DNA of 55,418 nt from Lachnoclostridium sp. UBA7215 (GTDB taxonomy: Bacteria > Bacillota > Clostridia > Lachnospirales > Lachnospiraceae). Position numbers and translations under genes: made by a program. How positions within the stretch are numbered: position 1 is the first letter of the stretch; each line of letters begins with the position of its first letter. Below the pieces are notes generated by a model that made no database searches, was not told where the DNA came from, and saw nothing but the letters and a program-made list of their open reading frames with translations. The stretch is from contig DKUB01000006.1 in assembly GCA_002490465.1 (NCBI GenBank), positions 1 to 55,418 of the forward strand, read 5' to 3'. This document shows positions 35,429 to 43,401 of the stretch, one piece after another.

Positions 35429-36796
35429 CTATTTGCTGCTATTACAAAAACGGGCGATCTCATTCATTACAGAGGAGTTTACCTTTCCCTCAACATCATA
35501 ATCTGTGGCATCTTTTTTACCGGATGTCGCAATAAAATGATGATTTAATTTTTTGAATGAGCGGTATTCTGTGTGGGCGCGCCCTTTTAAAACGGTGCGC
35601 CACTGTTTATAATCGTCCATTCCTGTCTCAAAATCCGCTTCCCCCTGCAGAATAAAGAGCGGCATAGTAGAATTTTTATCCATTAGATACTTCGCATCAA
35701 AACGAATATTTTTTTCTTTTTGTGCATAATAAACTTCTGCTGCCGCAATCGGTTTCCCGGCCAGCATGATGGCACCGGCTATCCTCTTCTCTTTTTTTTG
35801 CAATACAGCAGGAAGATAATCAGCTGACCATCCATGCCCCAGCAGATAAATCTTCTTTCTGTCAATCCGGCGGTCATTGTATATCTGGTCAACGGCATAC
35901 AGAGCATCCTGCAGGAATAAATCATATGTCCCCGCATTGGCGGGAAGTGATGAGGCATATTGATATCCCCGCCTGTTGTACCGCAGGGAAGCAATTCCCT
36001 TATTGGCCAGCCCATAAGCAATATCACGCATCGGTGTATTTCCTGCCTGACCAACAGTGCCATCCATATCAAGAGTATGGCTTTCGGAAAACAGTATGAC
36101 AACAGGAACTTTATCCCCGGTTTTCGGAACTGTGAGTGCCCCTTTTAATTCATAAGGCTTTCTGCCCACCACAAATTCTACCTCTTCATAATCATAAGAA
36201 ACCTGGCCCGTTTTCTTCCCCGCCGCATTGTCCTGCTTGGTTTCTGTATTGTCCTGAAGAGACGGAAGCGTAATACGCTCAAACCACAGTGCCTCAATAA
36301 AATTCTCATTGTTAAAAGTAAAATTAATTTTCATCCCAATATTATTTGCATAGCGGACGGAAACAGAAACTCTCTCGCTCTCTGCCCCAACGGTCTCTAC
36401 AACCGTTTCAATACCCTGATAACCAGTCAGTCCCCCAGCTTCTCCATCCCAGGATTTTTGAAGCTGCTCCTCTGTCATCTGTGCCGCCAGCTCCGGCGTC
36501 ATTGTCTCTATAACCGGCCCCATAAGCCCCGCCACAATCTGTTTGGCAAACTGACAGCTCATAAGGTGTAGCTCGGAGCTGTTTTCTTCATCCCCTGCAA
36601 TTGCCCCCTCTATTCCCGTTACAGCTTCCCCGGACACCGATTCTCCCTGTCCCTCTGCTACATAAGGCGTCTCCTCAGGAACGTCAGCCGTTCCCGATGC
36701 TGTCATCTCTTTATCCTCTTTTCCCTGTTCACCGCAGCCTATAAGGCAGAACACTAATAAAAAAGCTAAAAAACGGATTATGCTTTTCCTGTTCAT
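35429..36796 (-). CDS. Lipoprotein with DUF3887-like and alpha/beta-hydrolase domains
   Basis: This 455-residue protein has a lipoprotein signal with lipobox LIGC (Cys21) and an acidic linker. A DUF3887-like domain lies near 75-180 (QFAKQIVAGLMGPVIETM), then an alpha/beta hydrolase (about 210-455). The expected nucleophile elbow reads LLGHGWSADY rather than the usual G-H-S-x-G, while an Asp region (FILQGEADFETG) and a late His (KLNHHF) are present. The protein is anchored on the outer membrane face. Activity is uncertain because of the altered elbow. It lies one base after the DHH phosphoesterase gene. Confidence 0.8.
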   Translation of the reverse strand: MNRKSIIRFLAFLLVFCLIGCGEQGKEDKEMTASGTADVPEETPYVAEGQGESVSGEAVTGIEGAIAGDEENSSELHLMSCQFAKQIVAGLMGPVIETMTPELAAQMTEEQLQKSWDGEAGGLTGYQGIETVVETVGAESERVSVSVRYANNIGMKINFTFNNENFIEALWFERITLPSLQDNTETKQDNAAGKKTGQVSYDYEEVEFVVGRKPYELKGALTVPKTGDKVPVVILFSESHTLDMDGTVGQAGNTPMRDIAYGLANKGIASLRYNRRGYQYASSLPANAGTYDLFLQDALYAVDQIYNDRRIDRKKIYLLGHGWSADYLPAVLQKKEKRIAGAIMLAGKPIAAAEVYYAQKEKNIRFDAKYLMDKNSTMPLFILQGEADFETGMDDYKQWRTVLKGRAHTEYRSFKKLNHHFIATSGKKDATDYDVEGKVNSSVMNEIARFCNSSK

Positions 36797-36797
36797 C

Positions 36798-37787
36798 CTA
36801 TTTCTCCATTCTTATGTTTTCATGCATTTGCTGAAAAAAACGGCAGATTCGCTCTTTCAGTACATCCGAAAAAACCCGGCCGGAATATTTTTTTTCAAAC
36901 AGACGTTTCACGATAAATCCGCCTGCTTTATTAAAATGCCCGCCGCCGGAACCCACTCCGTCGCTAATGTACTCTGACATGTCACTGGCACAAATTCCCT
37001 TTACCGTACTGCGCAGTGACATTTTGTAGCCAATGGTTGTCTCACTATATACGACACACACATCAATCGTGGCCACCTGGCTTGCAAGGTCGCTGATAAC
37101 ACCCAAAAGGTTCGGGTCACAGGGTCTTGTCTCAAGGACTGCAAAACGCCGGTTTTCATCATAATAATATTTTGCCAGCGCCTCCCCGGCAATTTGCAGT
37201 TCCTCTCTGGATAAATTGGAATTCACCATCTCCTCCAGCCAGTCCCTGTTGATTTCCAGGCTGTCCCTCATCTGGCGGTCTTTGACGTGATATATTTCGG
37301 ACAATTGCCTTGTATCACTGTACAGTCCATAAAATAATGCAGTCGAAACTCTGGGATCCCGGTTTACAGGAAAATTCATTTCTTCCAAAAGTTCCCATAC
37401 AACCGTACAACAGCTGCCATACTCACTGTGAATGCAACACCATTCATCGGTAGGTACACAGCAGGGATGATGATCCACCATCGCAACCAATGGTGCATCA
37501 AACACCGTTATATTCCCACCCTCATACTGGCAGTCAACAGTAACTAATATATCACAGGCAGGCAGTTCTTCTACCCATTGAATCGGTATTTCCAGCTCGT
37601 CCACCATTTTGCAGAGTGCAGGCTTTGTAATCCAGTTTGCCCCGGTATACACAAGATGAACGGTCTTTCCCAGTGCACGAAAATAAGCATATAAGCCATA
37701 ACCCGAGCCTAAGGCATCAGCATCCGGACTGTCATGGCACTGAATACAAATTGCATCGAATTGGCTGAATTGTTCGAGAAACATCAT
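36798..37787 (-). CDS. DHH/DHHA1 phosphoesterase (NrnA-like)
   Basis: This 329-residue protein has DHH motifs HDSPDADALGSG, TVDCQYEGG, and VDHHPCC, then a DHHA1 domain with GSGGGHFNKAGGF. NrnA-type enzymes degrade very short RNA oligonucleotides and pAp; others act on cyclic dinucleotide products. Size fits NrnA (about 310-330) rather than the larger, membrane-bound GdpP. It has no membrane segment. The lipoprotein gene follows immediately and may be co-transcribed. Confidence 0.9.
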   Translation of the reverse strand: MMFLEQFSQFDAICIQCHDSPDADALGSGYGLYAYFRALGKTVHLVYTGANWITKPALCKMVDELEIPIQWVEELPACDILVTVDCQYEGGNITVFDAPLVAMVDHHPCCVPTDEWCCIHSEYGSCCTVVWELLEEMNFPVNRDPRVSTALFYGLYSDTRQLSEIYHVKDRQMRDSLEINRDWLEEMVNSNLSREELQIAGEALAKYYYDENRRFAVLETRPCDPNLLGVISDLASQVATIDVCVVYSETTIGYKMSLRSTVKGICASDMSEYISDGVGSGGGHFNKAGGFIVKRLFEKKYSGRVFSDVLKERICRFFQQMHENIRMEK

Positions 37788-37877
37788 TTTTTATTTCTCC
37801 CTTCTTTCCTTCACACCCTTTAGTATATCAAAAAACTGGAAATTCCTCAAGAGGGTCTTTTTTCCCGACAGAAATTA

Positions 37878-37886
37878 TGATATAGT
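37878..37886 (+). promoter_or_regulatory. Extended -10 promoter upstream of the amylase leader
   Basis: TGATATAGT (37878-37886) is a near-consensus extended -10 box; no good -35 is present 17 bases upstream. Transcription would start near 37893, before the inverted-repeat element, so the element would be part of a leader of about 270 nt on the alpha-amylase mRNA. Confidence 0.5.
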
Positions 37887-37910
37887 AATCTTATTACAAT
37901 CAGAAAATTT

Positions 37911-38140
37911 TTCCACCTGTGCGGTTGCGGTTCATGGCAAGTTTTTAGAAACAAATGAATGCGTTGTGCTTGCACATAAACAGGCATTTGTTTCTAAAAA
38001 CTGCCTGAATCAGGCAATCCACCCCTAAATGAGCAAAACAGAAGCGACTGTTTTTGTCGCGACTGGCAGCTTGCTGACAGGTTTTGCGAATGGCATGGGG
38101 CGGGGTTGCCATGAATCGCTATCCAACCGCACAGGTGGAA
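37911..38140 (+). repeat. 230-bp nested inverted-repeat element in the amylase leader
   Basis: This stretch lies between the DHH gene and the amylase start (37788-38160, no gene). Perfect 17-bp outer arms (TTCCACCTGTGCGGTTG at 37911-37927; complement at 38124-38140) are followed inward by a second 13-bp helix with one G-U pair (37928-37940 with 38106-38118). Inside are a perfect 18-bp hairpin (37940-37957 with 37985-38002), a 7-bp palindrome (38002-38016), and stems GCGAC/GTCGC (38044-38060) and CAGC/GCTG (38066-38075). A TTT borders both ends. It is either a MITE-like element or a large structured leader RNA; the RBS lies seven bases outside it. Confidence 0.8.
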
Positions 38141-38160
38141 TTTCTAACGGAGGAAAATTT

Positions 38161-39504
38161 ATGGCTTGGTACGATGAATCTATTTTCTATCACATTTATC
38201 CGCTTGGACTATCCGGTGCTCCACCACTAAATGAACAGGGTGACGTTGCGCACCGTCTGCGTGACATGGAACCGTGGATTGACCACATTCTGGAAATTGG
38301 CTGTAATGCCCTCTATATTGGACCATTGTTTGAGTCTGTCGGTCACGGATATGAAACGACAGATTACAAAAAACTGGACCGCAGGCTTGGTGACAACGAG
38401 GATTTAAAACATTTTGTGCAGACCTGCCATGAAAAAGGAGTACATGTCATCCTGGACGGTGTATTTAACCACACGGGAAGAGATTTTTTTGCTTTTAAAG
38501 ACTTGAAAGAAAACCGTGAAAACTCACGCTATAAAGACTGGTACTGCAATGTCAATTTTGGCGGCAATAACGAATATAACGACGGATTTTCTTATGAAAA
38601 CTGGGGCGGCTACAATCTCCTTGTTAAATTAAACCAGAGAAATCCTGAGGTACAGGAGTTTATTTATAATGTTATCCGCTTCTGGGCAGACGAATTTGAT
38701 ATTGACGGTATCCGTCTGGATGCTGCCGATGTGCTTGATTTTGACTTTATGAAGGGCATGCGCCGGGTCGCTAATGAACTGAAACCGGATTTCTGGCTGA
38801 TGGGAGAGGTCATTCACGGGGAATATAACCGATGGGTTAATCCGGAAACACTTCACTCTGTCACAAACTATAATCTGAATAAAGCTCTCTGGTCCGGCTG
38901 TAATGAGCACAACTTTTTTGAAATTGCCCACACCGTCAAACGGCTTTATGACATGGGTGGCAGCCATTATGAAAACCTGAAATTATATAATTTTGCAGAT
39001 AATCATGATGTTGACCGCATTATCAATAAACTGCAGAATAAAGAGCACTTCCGGATTATCCACATTTTGATGTACACACTGCCAGGTATCCCATCCATTT
39101 ATTACGGCTCAGAATTTGCCATTGAAGGGCAAAAGGAACATGGCTCAGACGCCCCTCTTCGTCCGGCACTTTCGCTTTCTGATTATGCCGATGCCGTTAC
39201 ATCAAACCCTTACACCGCCCTTGTAGCAGCACTCGGACCTGTCCGCCAAAAGTCAAAAGCACTCTGTTATGGGGAATATAAGGAGCTTGTTCTGACAAAC
39301 CGTCAATATACCTTTGCCAGAACATACAAAGATGAAACCGCTATTACGGCAGTAAACAACGATGAACAGGCAGCGGTGCTGAATATACCATATCAGGGAA
39401 ATAAGACAACATTAACCGGTGCTGTCTCCGGAAAAACTTATCCAATAGAAAACGGGCAAATTCAAGTTTCCCTGGACGCCTGCGATGGAGATATCCTTTT
39501 GTAA
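38161..39504 (+). CDS. Alpha-amylase family glycoside hydrolase (GH13)
   Basis: This is a 447-residue cytoplasmic GH13 enzyme without signal peptide. The four family motifs are present: DGVFNH (about 99-104), GIRLDAAD with nucleophile Asp187, GEVIHG with acid/base Glu216, and FADNHDVDR with Asp283. A small C-terminal beta domain follows. It should cleave alpha-glucans or maltodextrins. The frame is open to 38029, but ATG 38161 has AACGGAGG upstream and starts at MAWYDESIFYHIYPLG, where the fold begins; the extra part would be the inverted-repeat element. Confidence 0.94.
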   Translation: MAWYDESIFYHIYPLGLSGAPPLNEQGDVAHRLRDMEPWIDHILEIGCNALYIGPLFESVGHGYETTDYKKLDRRLGDNEDLKHFVQTCHEKGVHVILDGVFNHTGRDFFAFKDLKENRENSRYKDWYCNVNFGGNNEYNDGFSYENWGGYNLLVKLNQRNPEVQEFIYNVIRFWADEFDIDGIRLDAADVLDFDFMKGMRRVANELKPDFWLMGEVIHGEYNRWVNPETLHSVTNYNLNKALWSGCNEHNFFEIAHTVKRLYDMGGSHYENLKLYNFADNHDVDRIINKLQNKEHFRIIHILMYTLPGIPSIYYGSEFAIEGQKEHGSDAPLRPALSLSDYADAVTSNPYTALVAALGPVRQKSKALCYGEYKELVLTNRQYTFARTYKDETAITAVNNDEQAAVLNIPYQGNKTTLTGAVSGKTYPIENGQIQVSLDACDGDILL

Positions 39505-39512
39505 ATTGATGC

Positions 39513-39657
39513 TAGGGTCAAAAGTAGGTAGCAATGCGTAGCATCCGTTGGGGCAAAAGGAATTTTGCCCCAACCACATTGTAAATTTTCATTGCGTCCC
39601 GTCGCTTTTTATCATATAATGATACCAGGGGCGAAAGCAGATAGCAAGACGCAGTAT
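39513..39657 (+). repeat. Intergenic region with hairpin and two diverged direct repeats
   Basis: Between the amylase and the next small gene, a perfect 12-bp hairpin (GTTGGGGCAAAA, loop GGAA, 39547-39574) is not followed by a T run, so it is not a clear terminator. Two related 31-base units (39513-39543 and 39627-39657) share about 72% identity, with mostly transition differences. The second lies downstream of the promoter at 39592-39620. Confidence 0.5.
39592..39620 (+). promoter_or_regulatory. Promoter (TTGCGT-N17-TATAAT) of the small orphan gene
   Basis: A consensus TATAAT (39615-39620) is 17 bases from TTGCGT (39592-39597). It would give a leader of about 75 nt that carries the second diverged 31-base repeat before the 70-residue ORF. 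Confidence 0.6.
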
Positions 39658-39701
39658 TATATAAAGTTTCCGCAGCCAGCGGAGGGAGAGGATGAGGTAT
39701 T

Positions 39702-39914
39702 ATGACACCACAGGAACTTTTTGCTAAAGGATTAAAAACTTATGATAAACAATTCGGCACCAGTGCAAAATTTTATTATGATCTGCCGTATGTGCGGGAT
39801 TACGATTTATGTAACTGGAGTCCTCTCCGCTTATTCAGTGGGAATATCATAAAGTTTTACCAGTACCAGCTGGATAAACCAGTGGTTCTTTTCACGGATC
39901 CGGACAATCAGTAG
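39702..39914 (+). CDS. Small hypothetical protein
   Basis: This 70-residue ORF starts MTPQELFAKGLKTYDKQF and is rich in Tyr and Phe, with DLPYVRDYDLCNWSPLRLFSG in the middle and no signal or membrane segment. It has its own promoter, a purine-rich RBS (AGGGAGAGG), and a perfect terminator 17 bases after its stop, so it is a complete single-gene unit. No family is recognised. Confidence 0.65.
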   Translation: MTPQELFAKGLKTYDKQFGTSAKFYYDLPYVRDYDLCNWSPLRLFSGNIIKFYQYQLDKPVVLFTDPDNQ

Positions 39915-39930
39915 ATTTGAATTTCCTTTA

Positions 39931-39964
39931 AAAATGGTATAGTCATTTGCGGCTATACCATTTT
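39931..39964. terminator. Bidirectional intrinsic terminator
   Basis: A perfect 12-bp stem (AAAATGGTATAG with CTATACCATTTT at 39953-39964) with a 10-base loop and T tracts on both strands. It ends the 70-residue gene on the plus strand and the metallophosphoesterase gene (stop at 39973) on the minus strand. Confidence 0.9.
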
Positions 39965-39972
39965 CTTATATA

Positions 39973-40887
39973 TCAAATATCACCACTCCACAAATCATAT
40001 GCCTCCCGCCACGTCTTCTTTGCAAACGGCCTTCTGGTATCCCCGATTTTATTTGCATATTCCTCTGCAAATCCCAGGAAAAAGTCCACATAATTCCTGC
40101 TGTGAATCCACTCCCTGAATGTAATTTCACTCCAAACATAAGCCTCTTTATATTGACTGGTCTTTTTTACTTCTTCAATCAAATCATTCATATGATATCT
40201 CACTCTTCTCTCCTCTACGCTGACATACTCGCCCTCCACTGTAAGCAGCGTATACGGTGCGCCGAACTTTTCACAGTCCTGCGGCAATCCGCACGAACCC
40301 GGATTGATGTAAATATGCCCGTCTATTTCTTTATACCACTGTACATGAGAATGTCCGAATATATAAATCCCCTTTGGTATCTGCTCCTGCGCATCTAAGA
40401 AATCCCTGTTATTGTCCAACGTATCGTTTATCATTTCCAGCATTTCTTCATGCGAAATAGTTTCATTTGGATATTGCTCTGCAAGCAGAGTAGGGTGAAA
40501 CTTATCAAACTCAATTGGTCCGATAAATTTCTCTGATTTATGGGTAATCGAAATATTATAGTCTCCATCGCTGATTTCTACTTGCTCAGGAAGCTGATTC
40601 AACCATTCAATCTGTTCGGCAGACAGTTGTTTCCCGCACCATCTGGATATTTCAAACTGGCCGTCATCCCCGTAAGGACTATTCAGATATGCCTCCTCAT
40701 TCCCTTTTACAATAATAGCGTCTTGCCTATTTTGCAGCAATTCTACTACATCTCTGACCCATGGGGCACCCACACAGTAATCCCCCACAAAAATATAGAC
40801 CTCTGCCTTATTTGCCTTTGCGTCATCAAGTATTTTCTGCAAAGCCATATAGTTGCCGTGTATATCTGATATAATTGCGTATTTCAT
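39973..40887 (-). CDS. Calcineurin-like metallophosphoesterase
   Basis: This protein of about 304 residues has the five metal-binding motifs of the YfcE/MPP class: SDIHGNYMAL, FVGDYCVG, VKGNEEAYL, ITHKSEKF and FGHSHVQW. It hydrolyses phosphomono- or diesters; the substrate is unknown. ATG 40887 is chosen (GGGAG upstream, MKYAIISDIHGN) and overlaps the stop codon of the upstream truncated regulator as TAATG, so it may now be translated by coupling from that remnant. Confidence 0.92.
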   Translation of the reverse strand: MKYAIISDIHGNYMALQKILDDAKANKAEVYIFVGDYCVGAPWVRDVVELLQNRQDAIIVKGNEEAYLNSPYGDDGQFEISRWCGKQLSAEQIEWLNQLPEQVEISDGDYNISITHKSEKFIGPIEFDKFHPTLLAEQYPNETISHEEMLEMINDTLDNNRDFLDAQEQIPKGIYIFGHSHVQWYKEIDGHIYINPGSCGLPQDCEKFGAPYTLLTVEGEYVSVEERRVRYHMNDLIEEVKKTSQYKEAYVWSEITFREWIHSRNYVDFFLGFAEEYANKIGDTRRPFAKKTWREAYDLWSGDI

Positions 40888-41441
40888 TACTGCCATGCTC
40901 CCATGTTTTCTTTTATTTTATCGGATTGAATATCCTTTAACCGATATTGTGTGCTCTTGTTTTTCCCCTCTGAAACTAATATATCTAATTCACAGAATTT
41001 TTTCATATATCTCCTAATTGTAGAAATTGGAACACCTGTTATATTTGACATAATTGTTGTCGTAATATATTTATCTTCTATTAATTGACTAATAAGTATT
41101 TCTAAAAATGCTTTTTCTTTTCCAGTCAATTTATCCCTCACTTTATCGCTCATTTTATCGCTCATTTTTCGACTATCATTATTTTTTGTTATTATTTCCA
41201 TAGCTGTTGGTCCCACCTTAAGATTAGCAACATTATCTATGGGGATTGTAATCTGGAATATATTATCTTCAATAAATGAAGGTGTTCCACCTGAATAAAG
41301 CTTTGTATATTTATTTGTATTTCGCATACCTGACCCAAGTTCATCCGCATAGCCTATTTCTCTAAAAACCTTTGAAATTGCCGGATTCTTTGGAAACGCC
41401 TTAAACTTATTCAACTGCAACTCTCCATGTCCATGTGGCAA
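40887..41441 (-). pseudogene. N-terminally truncated AlbA/HATPase_c_4-type regulator
   Basis: The 184-residue frame starts (TTG) inside a conserved domain: NLPHGHGELQLNKFKAFPKNPAIS and VFREIGYADELGSGMRNTNKY belong to the HATPase_c_4 region of putative DNA-binding (AlbA_2) regulators. In intact proteins it is preceded by about 300 residues. A stop codon lies a few codons upstream in frame, and no N-terminal part is seen. The C-terminal winged helix (ITTTIMSNITGVPISTIRRYMKKF) is intact. A repeat KMSDKMSDKVRDKL joins the two parts. It is a relic or possibly a minimal DNA-binding protein. Confidence 0.75.
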
Positions 41442-41672
41442 ATTACTTTTGTAAGTTTATATTGATATTCCCGAATCTTATAAATATCTTCAATTGTGAA
41501 ATCCATATTAAATAATTGGTTCCGCAATCATAATTTTTCCTCACTATCCAATAATACAAAAGAATTCCATATCTCAAAATTGCGTATATAACAGAATATA
41601 CCATAAATAAGGGAGTGACCCCAAACAAGTCATTCCCTTACTGTATACCTTAATGTATATTAGATAATGAAT
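41442..41672. other. AT-rich gap without a recognisable gene
   Basis: These 231 bases lie between the truncated regulator and the secreted-protein gene. A 61-codon minus-strand frame (MFGVTPLFMVY...) exists, but has no RBS or family features and is judged chance. The lost N-terminus of the regulator is not recognisable here. Confidence 0.4.
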
Positions 41673-42191
41673 TTATGAAACATTACCACTTTTACTGCAT
41701 TTAATAGTTACTATTCCAGTATAGTCCCTTGAAATATTATTAAAAGAATGAGTTGCAGTTGCTATTGCAGTTGCAGAGTTTCCTTTTTTGCTAGAAGTTA
41801 CAGATTTGATTTTCCATGTTTTTGCAGGACATGTTGTACTGTGGGAATATGATGTACATCTTGAAGTACTTCCATTATATGTAAAAGTTGCTCTAATTGA
41901 TACAGACCAGAGTGTAGCACCACTCTTGTTCTTATAACTGGTTGTTTTCGTCTTTGTAATCGTTTTTGCTGTAGAAAAAGTTGATATTCCTGATAAGAAT
42001 ACAGGTGTTTCAATAATAGTTGTTTCAAGATAATCCCCATTTTCTAATAGTACTATTTCTGCTTGTGATGGAGAAACAAACACAGTCTGAGCCCTAGCGA
42101 TTGAGGCAGGGCAAAAGATACCAAGCGCAAATACAAACATCATAAATATTCTAATATTTTTTTCATTTAAGTGTTCCCTCCTACTTATCAA
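41673..42191 (-). CDS. Secreted protein with start codon out of frame by one base
   Basis: The frame encodes a signal peptide (IRIFMMFVFALGIFCPASIARA) and a mature beta-rich, Ser/Thr-rich domain of about 135 residues, with two Cys (TSRCTSYSHSTTCPAK) that may form a disulfide. It has only a TTG start (42191) without RBS. A perfect RBS (AGGAGG, 42177-42182) and an ATG (42166) followed by A7 exist, but in the wrong frame; one more A would give MKKNIRIFMMFVFALG. This suggests slippage, a mutation or a sequence error. It is third in the padR operon. I suspect a DUF6147-like family but am not sure. Confidence 0.7.
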   Translation of the reverse strand: MISRREHLNEKNIRIFMMFVFALGIFCPASIARAQTVFVSPSQAEIVLLENGDYLETTIIETPVFLSGISTFSTAKTITKTKTTSYKNKSGATLWSVSIRATFTYNGSTSRCTSYSHSTTCPAKTWKIKSVTSSKKGNSATAIATATHSFNNISRDYTGIVTIKCSKSGNVS

Positions 42192-42562
42192 TAAATTTCA
42201 GTCTTCCCATAATAAAATTGTTCCTGTTCAAAAACTTTATATGCTTTATAAGTAGTTATTCCAAATATGCTGACACAAACCAGTGCAATGAACAGCAACA
42301 CAAAAAAACCTCTTTTTATCCATTTTGTATATCGTATCCTTTTTATCAGTTTCGAAGAGTCAACGCTAGTAAAATATGTACTTGCAAGCTCACTAGGAGT
42401 TCCGAAACCACTATAAATTTCCTCTATAGTAGCCGCTTTTTCTTCCATACAATAATCTTCTACTGTATTTGCAAGCTTAGCAAGATATTTTCGTTCTGGT
42501 TTTCCCATAATCGGAAAAATTGCCCTAACATCAGATAAATACTGCTGGCACAACTTATTCAT
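42188..42562 (-). CDS. Small membrane protein with HAAS-like N-terminus
   Basis: This protein of about 124 residues has an N-terminal helical region (NKLCQQYLSDVRAIFPIMGKPERKYLAKL, about 1-65, including GFGTPSELASTYF) like the HAAS/DUF1700-type domains that accompany PadR regulators. One membrane helix follows (GFFVLLFIALVCVSIFGI), then a short outer tail. ATG 42562 is chosen, eight bases after GGAGG. It overlaps padR by 8 bases. In such pairs the membrane protein is often an anti-regulator or sensor partner, but that is inference here. Confidence 0.8.
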   Translation of the reverse strand: MNKLCQQYLSDVRAIFPIMGKPERKYLAKLANTVEDYCMEEKAATIEEIYSGFGTPSELASTYFTSVDSSKLIKRIRYTKWIKRGFFVLLFIALVCVSIFGITTYKAYKVFEQEQFYYGKTEIY

Positions 42563-42902
42563 TTGCATCACCTCCCAATGAAGCCAGAACCCGTCTAACC
42601 CCTTCAGTCATTTTAGAGTAATCTGAAGAAATTTTCTTCAAATGCTCTTTCCCTCTGGGTTCAAGATGATAGTATACCCGTGTTCTTTTTTTCCCAACAA
42701 GTTTAGAATATTCACTGATCATGTTCTCCTCTTCCAGTTTATAAGTTGCTGTATAAACCGTGTTATGAGAAATAGATAGCAAGCCATCTGAATTATCAGA
42801 TATTGATTTTGTAATTTCATATACATAACTATCTTGTCTATCCAGCATGGAAAGTACCAATAAATCAGTGATACCTGTTATCAAGCTATTTTTGTATGCC
42901 AT
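42555..42902 (-). CDS. PadR family transcriptional regulator
   Basis: This 115-residue regulator has the PadR winged helix: LLVLSMLDRQDSYVYEITKSI, then SHNTVYTATYKLEEENMISEY and the wing GKKRTRVYYHLEPRGKEHL. PadR proteins usually repress their own operon. It heads a three-gene unit with the small membrane protein and the secreted protein. A perfect palindrome covers the -35 box of its promoter, consistent with self-regulation. Confidence 0.93.
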   Translation of the reverse strand: MAYKNSLITGITDLLVLSMLDRQDSYVYEITKSISDNSDGLLSISHNTVYTATYKLEEENMISEYSKLVGKKRTRVYYHLEPRGKEHLKKISSDYSKMTEGVRRVLASLGGDANE

Positions 42903-42929
42903 ATCTACCTCCAGAAGCTATCTATAAAT

Positions 42930-42960
42930 ATTATATTCAAAAAATCCATATTGTCAATAT
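42930..42960 (-). promoter_or_regulatory. padR promoter with palindromic operator over the -35 box
   Basis: On the minus strand TTGACA (42952-42957) and TATAAT (42930-42935) are 16 bases apart. A perfect 13-base palindrome, ATATTG-T-CAATAT (42948-42960), covers the -35 box and is the best candidate binding site for PadR. Confidence 0.75.
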
Positions 42961-42980
42961 TCCTTATTAGAAAATATTTG

Positions 42981-43009
42981 TTGACAAAAACAACAAGGCC
43001 GTGTAATAT
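42981..43009 (+). promoter_or_regulatory. Divergent promoter (TTGACA-N17-TAATAT) into decayed genes
   Basis: TTGACA (42981-42986) and TAATAT (43004-43009) are 17 bases apart on the plus strand. An inverted repeat TTGTTG/CAACAA (42978-42996) straddles the -35 box. It leads into a decayed gene with start ATG-AAA-TAA at 43081. Confidence 0.6.
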
Positions 43010-43080
43010 AAGCATGTAGCAATTGCTTTGTAACTATAAATAATAAATTAGTTGTTTGAACAGAAAGAGAGGATTGATTT

Positions 43081-43397
43081 GATGAAATAAAAAAAATTAT
43101 AAGATATGGCAGGGCTACGACCTTTAATAACAGAAAGGTCAAAGAGAACATATTTTGGAAAAAGGGAATGTAGCAACAAGTTTAAAATATGATAATTGCC
43201 AATATAACACGAAAGTACATGTAACCGCACAAATGAAGGGAAGTGCCCAAAAGACAACTCATGTTATGTATAAAAGAGATGCAGGGGGAATGGATAATGC
43301 AATTGTGGATATTTGGAAATCGGGAGTTGAATATTGGGGATATAAATATTCAAAAAAACTGTCGCTACCGGGAAAAACAAAGATTGTACATAATTAA
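43081..43397 (+). pseudogene. Decayed small gene (fragment open at 43155-43397)
   Basis: An RBS-like GAGAGGATT and an ATG at 43081 are followed at once by AAA TAA and further stops. From 43155 an 80-codon frame is open (EKGNVATSLKYDNCQYNTKV, ending in SLPGKTKIVHN), which resembles the mature part of a secreted beta-rich protein. The intact upstream promoter and broken 5' end point to a former secreted-protein gene. Family unknown. Confidence 0.5.
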
Positions 43398-43401
43398 TCA
43401 T

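Noticed and set aside
37911..38140. Retron-type msr-msd RNA
   Set aside because: The paired ends and long hairpins recall a retron, but no reverse transcriptase gene is next to it; the downstream gene is an amylase.
38029..38160. N-terminal extension of the alpha-amylase
   Set aside because: It is the translated inverted-repeat element; the internal ATG 38161 has a perfect RBS and begins the GH13 fold.
39547..39574. Amylase terminator
   Set aside because: The 12-bp hairpin is strong, but the bases after it (CACATTGTAAATTTTC) are not a T tract.
41443..41628. 61-codon minus-strand ORF in the gap before the truncated regulator
   Set aside because: No RBS, no family features and biased composition from AT-rich DNA.
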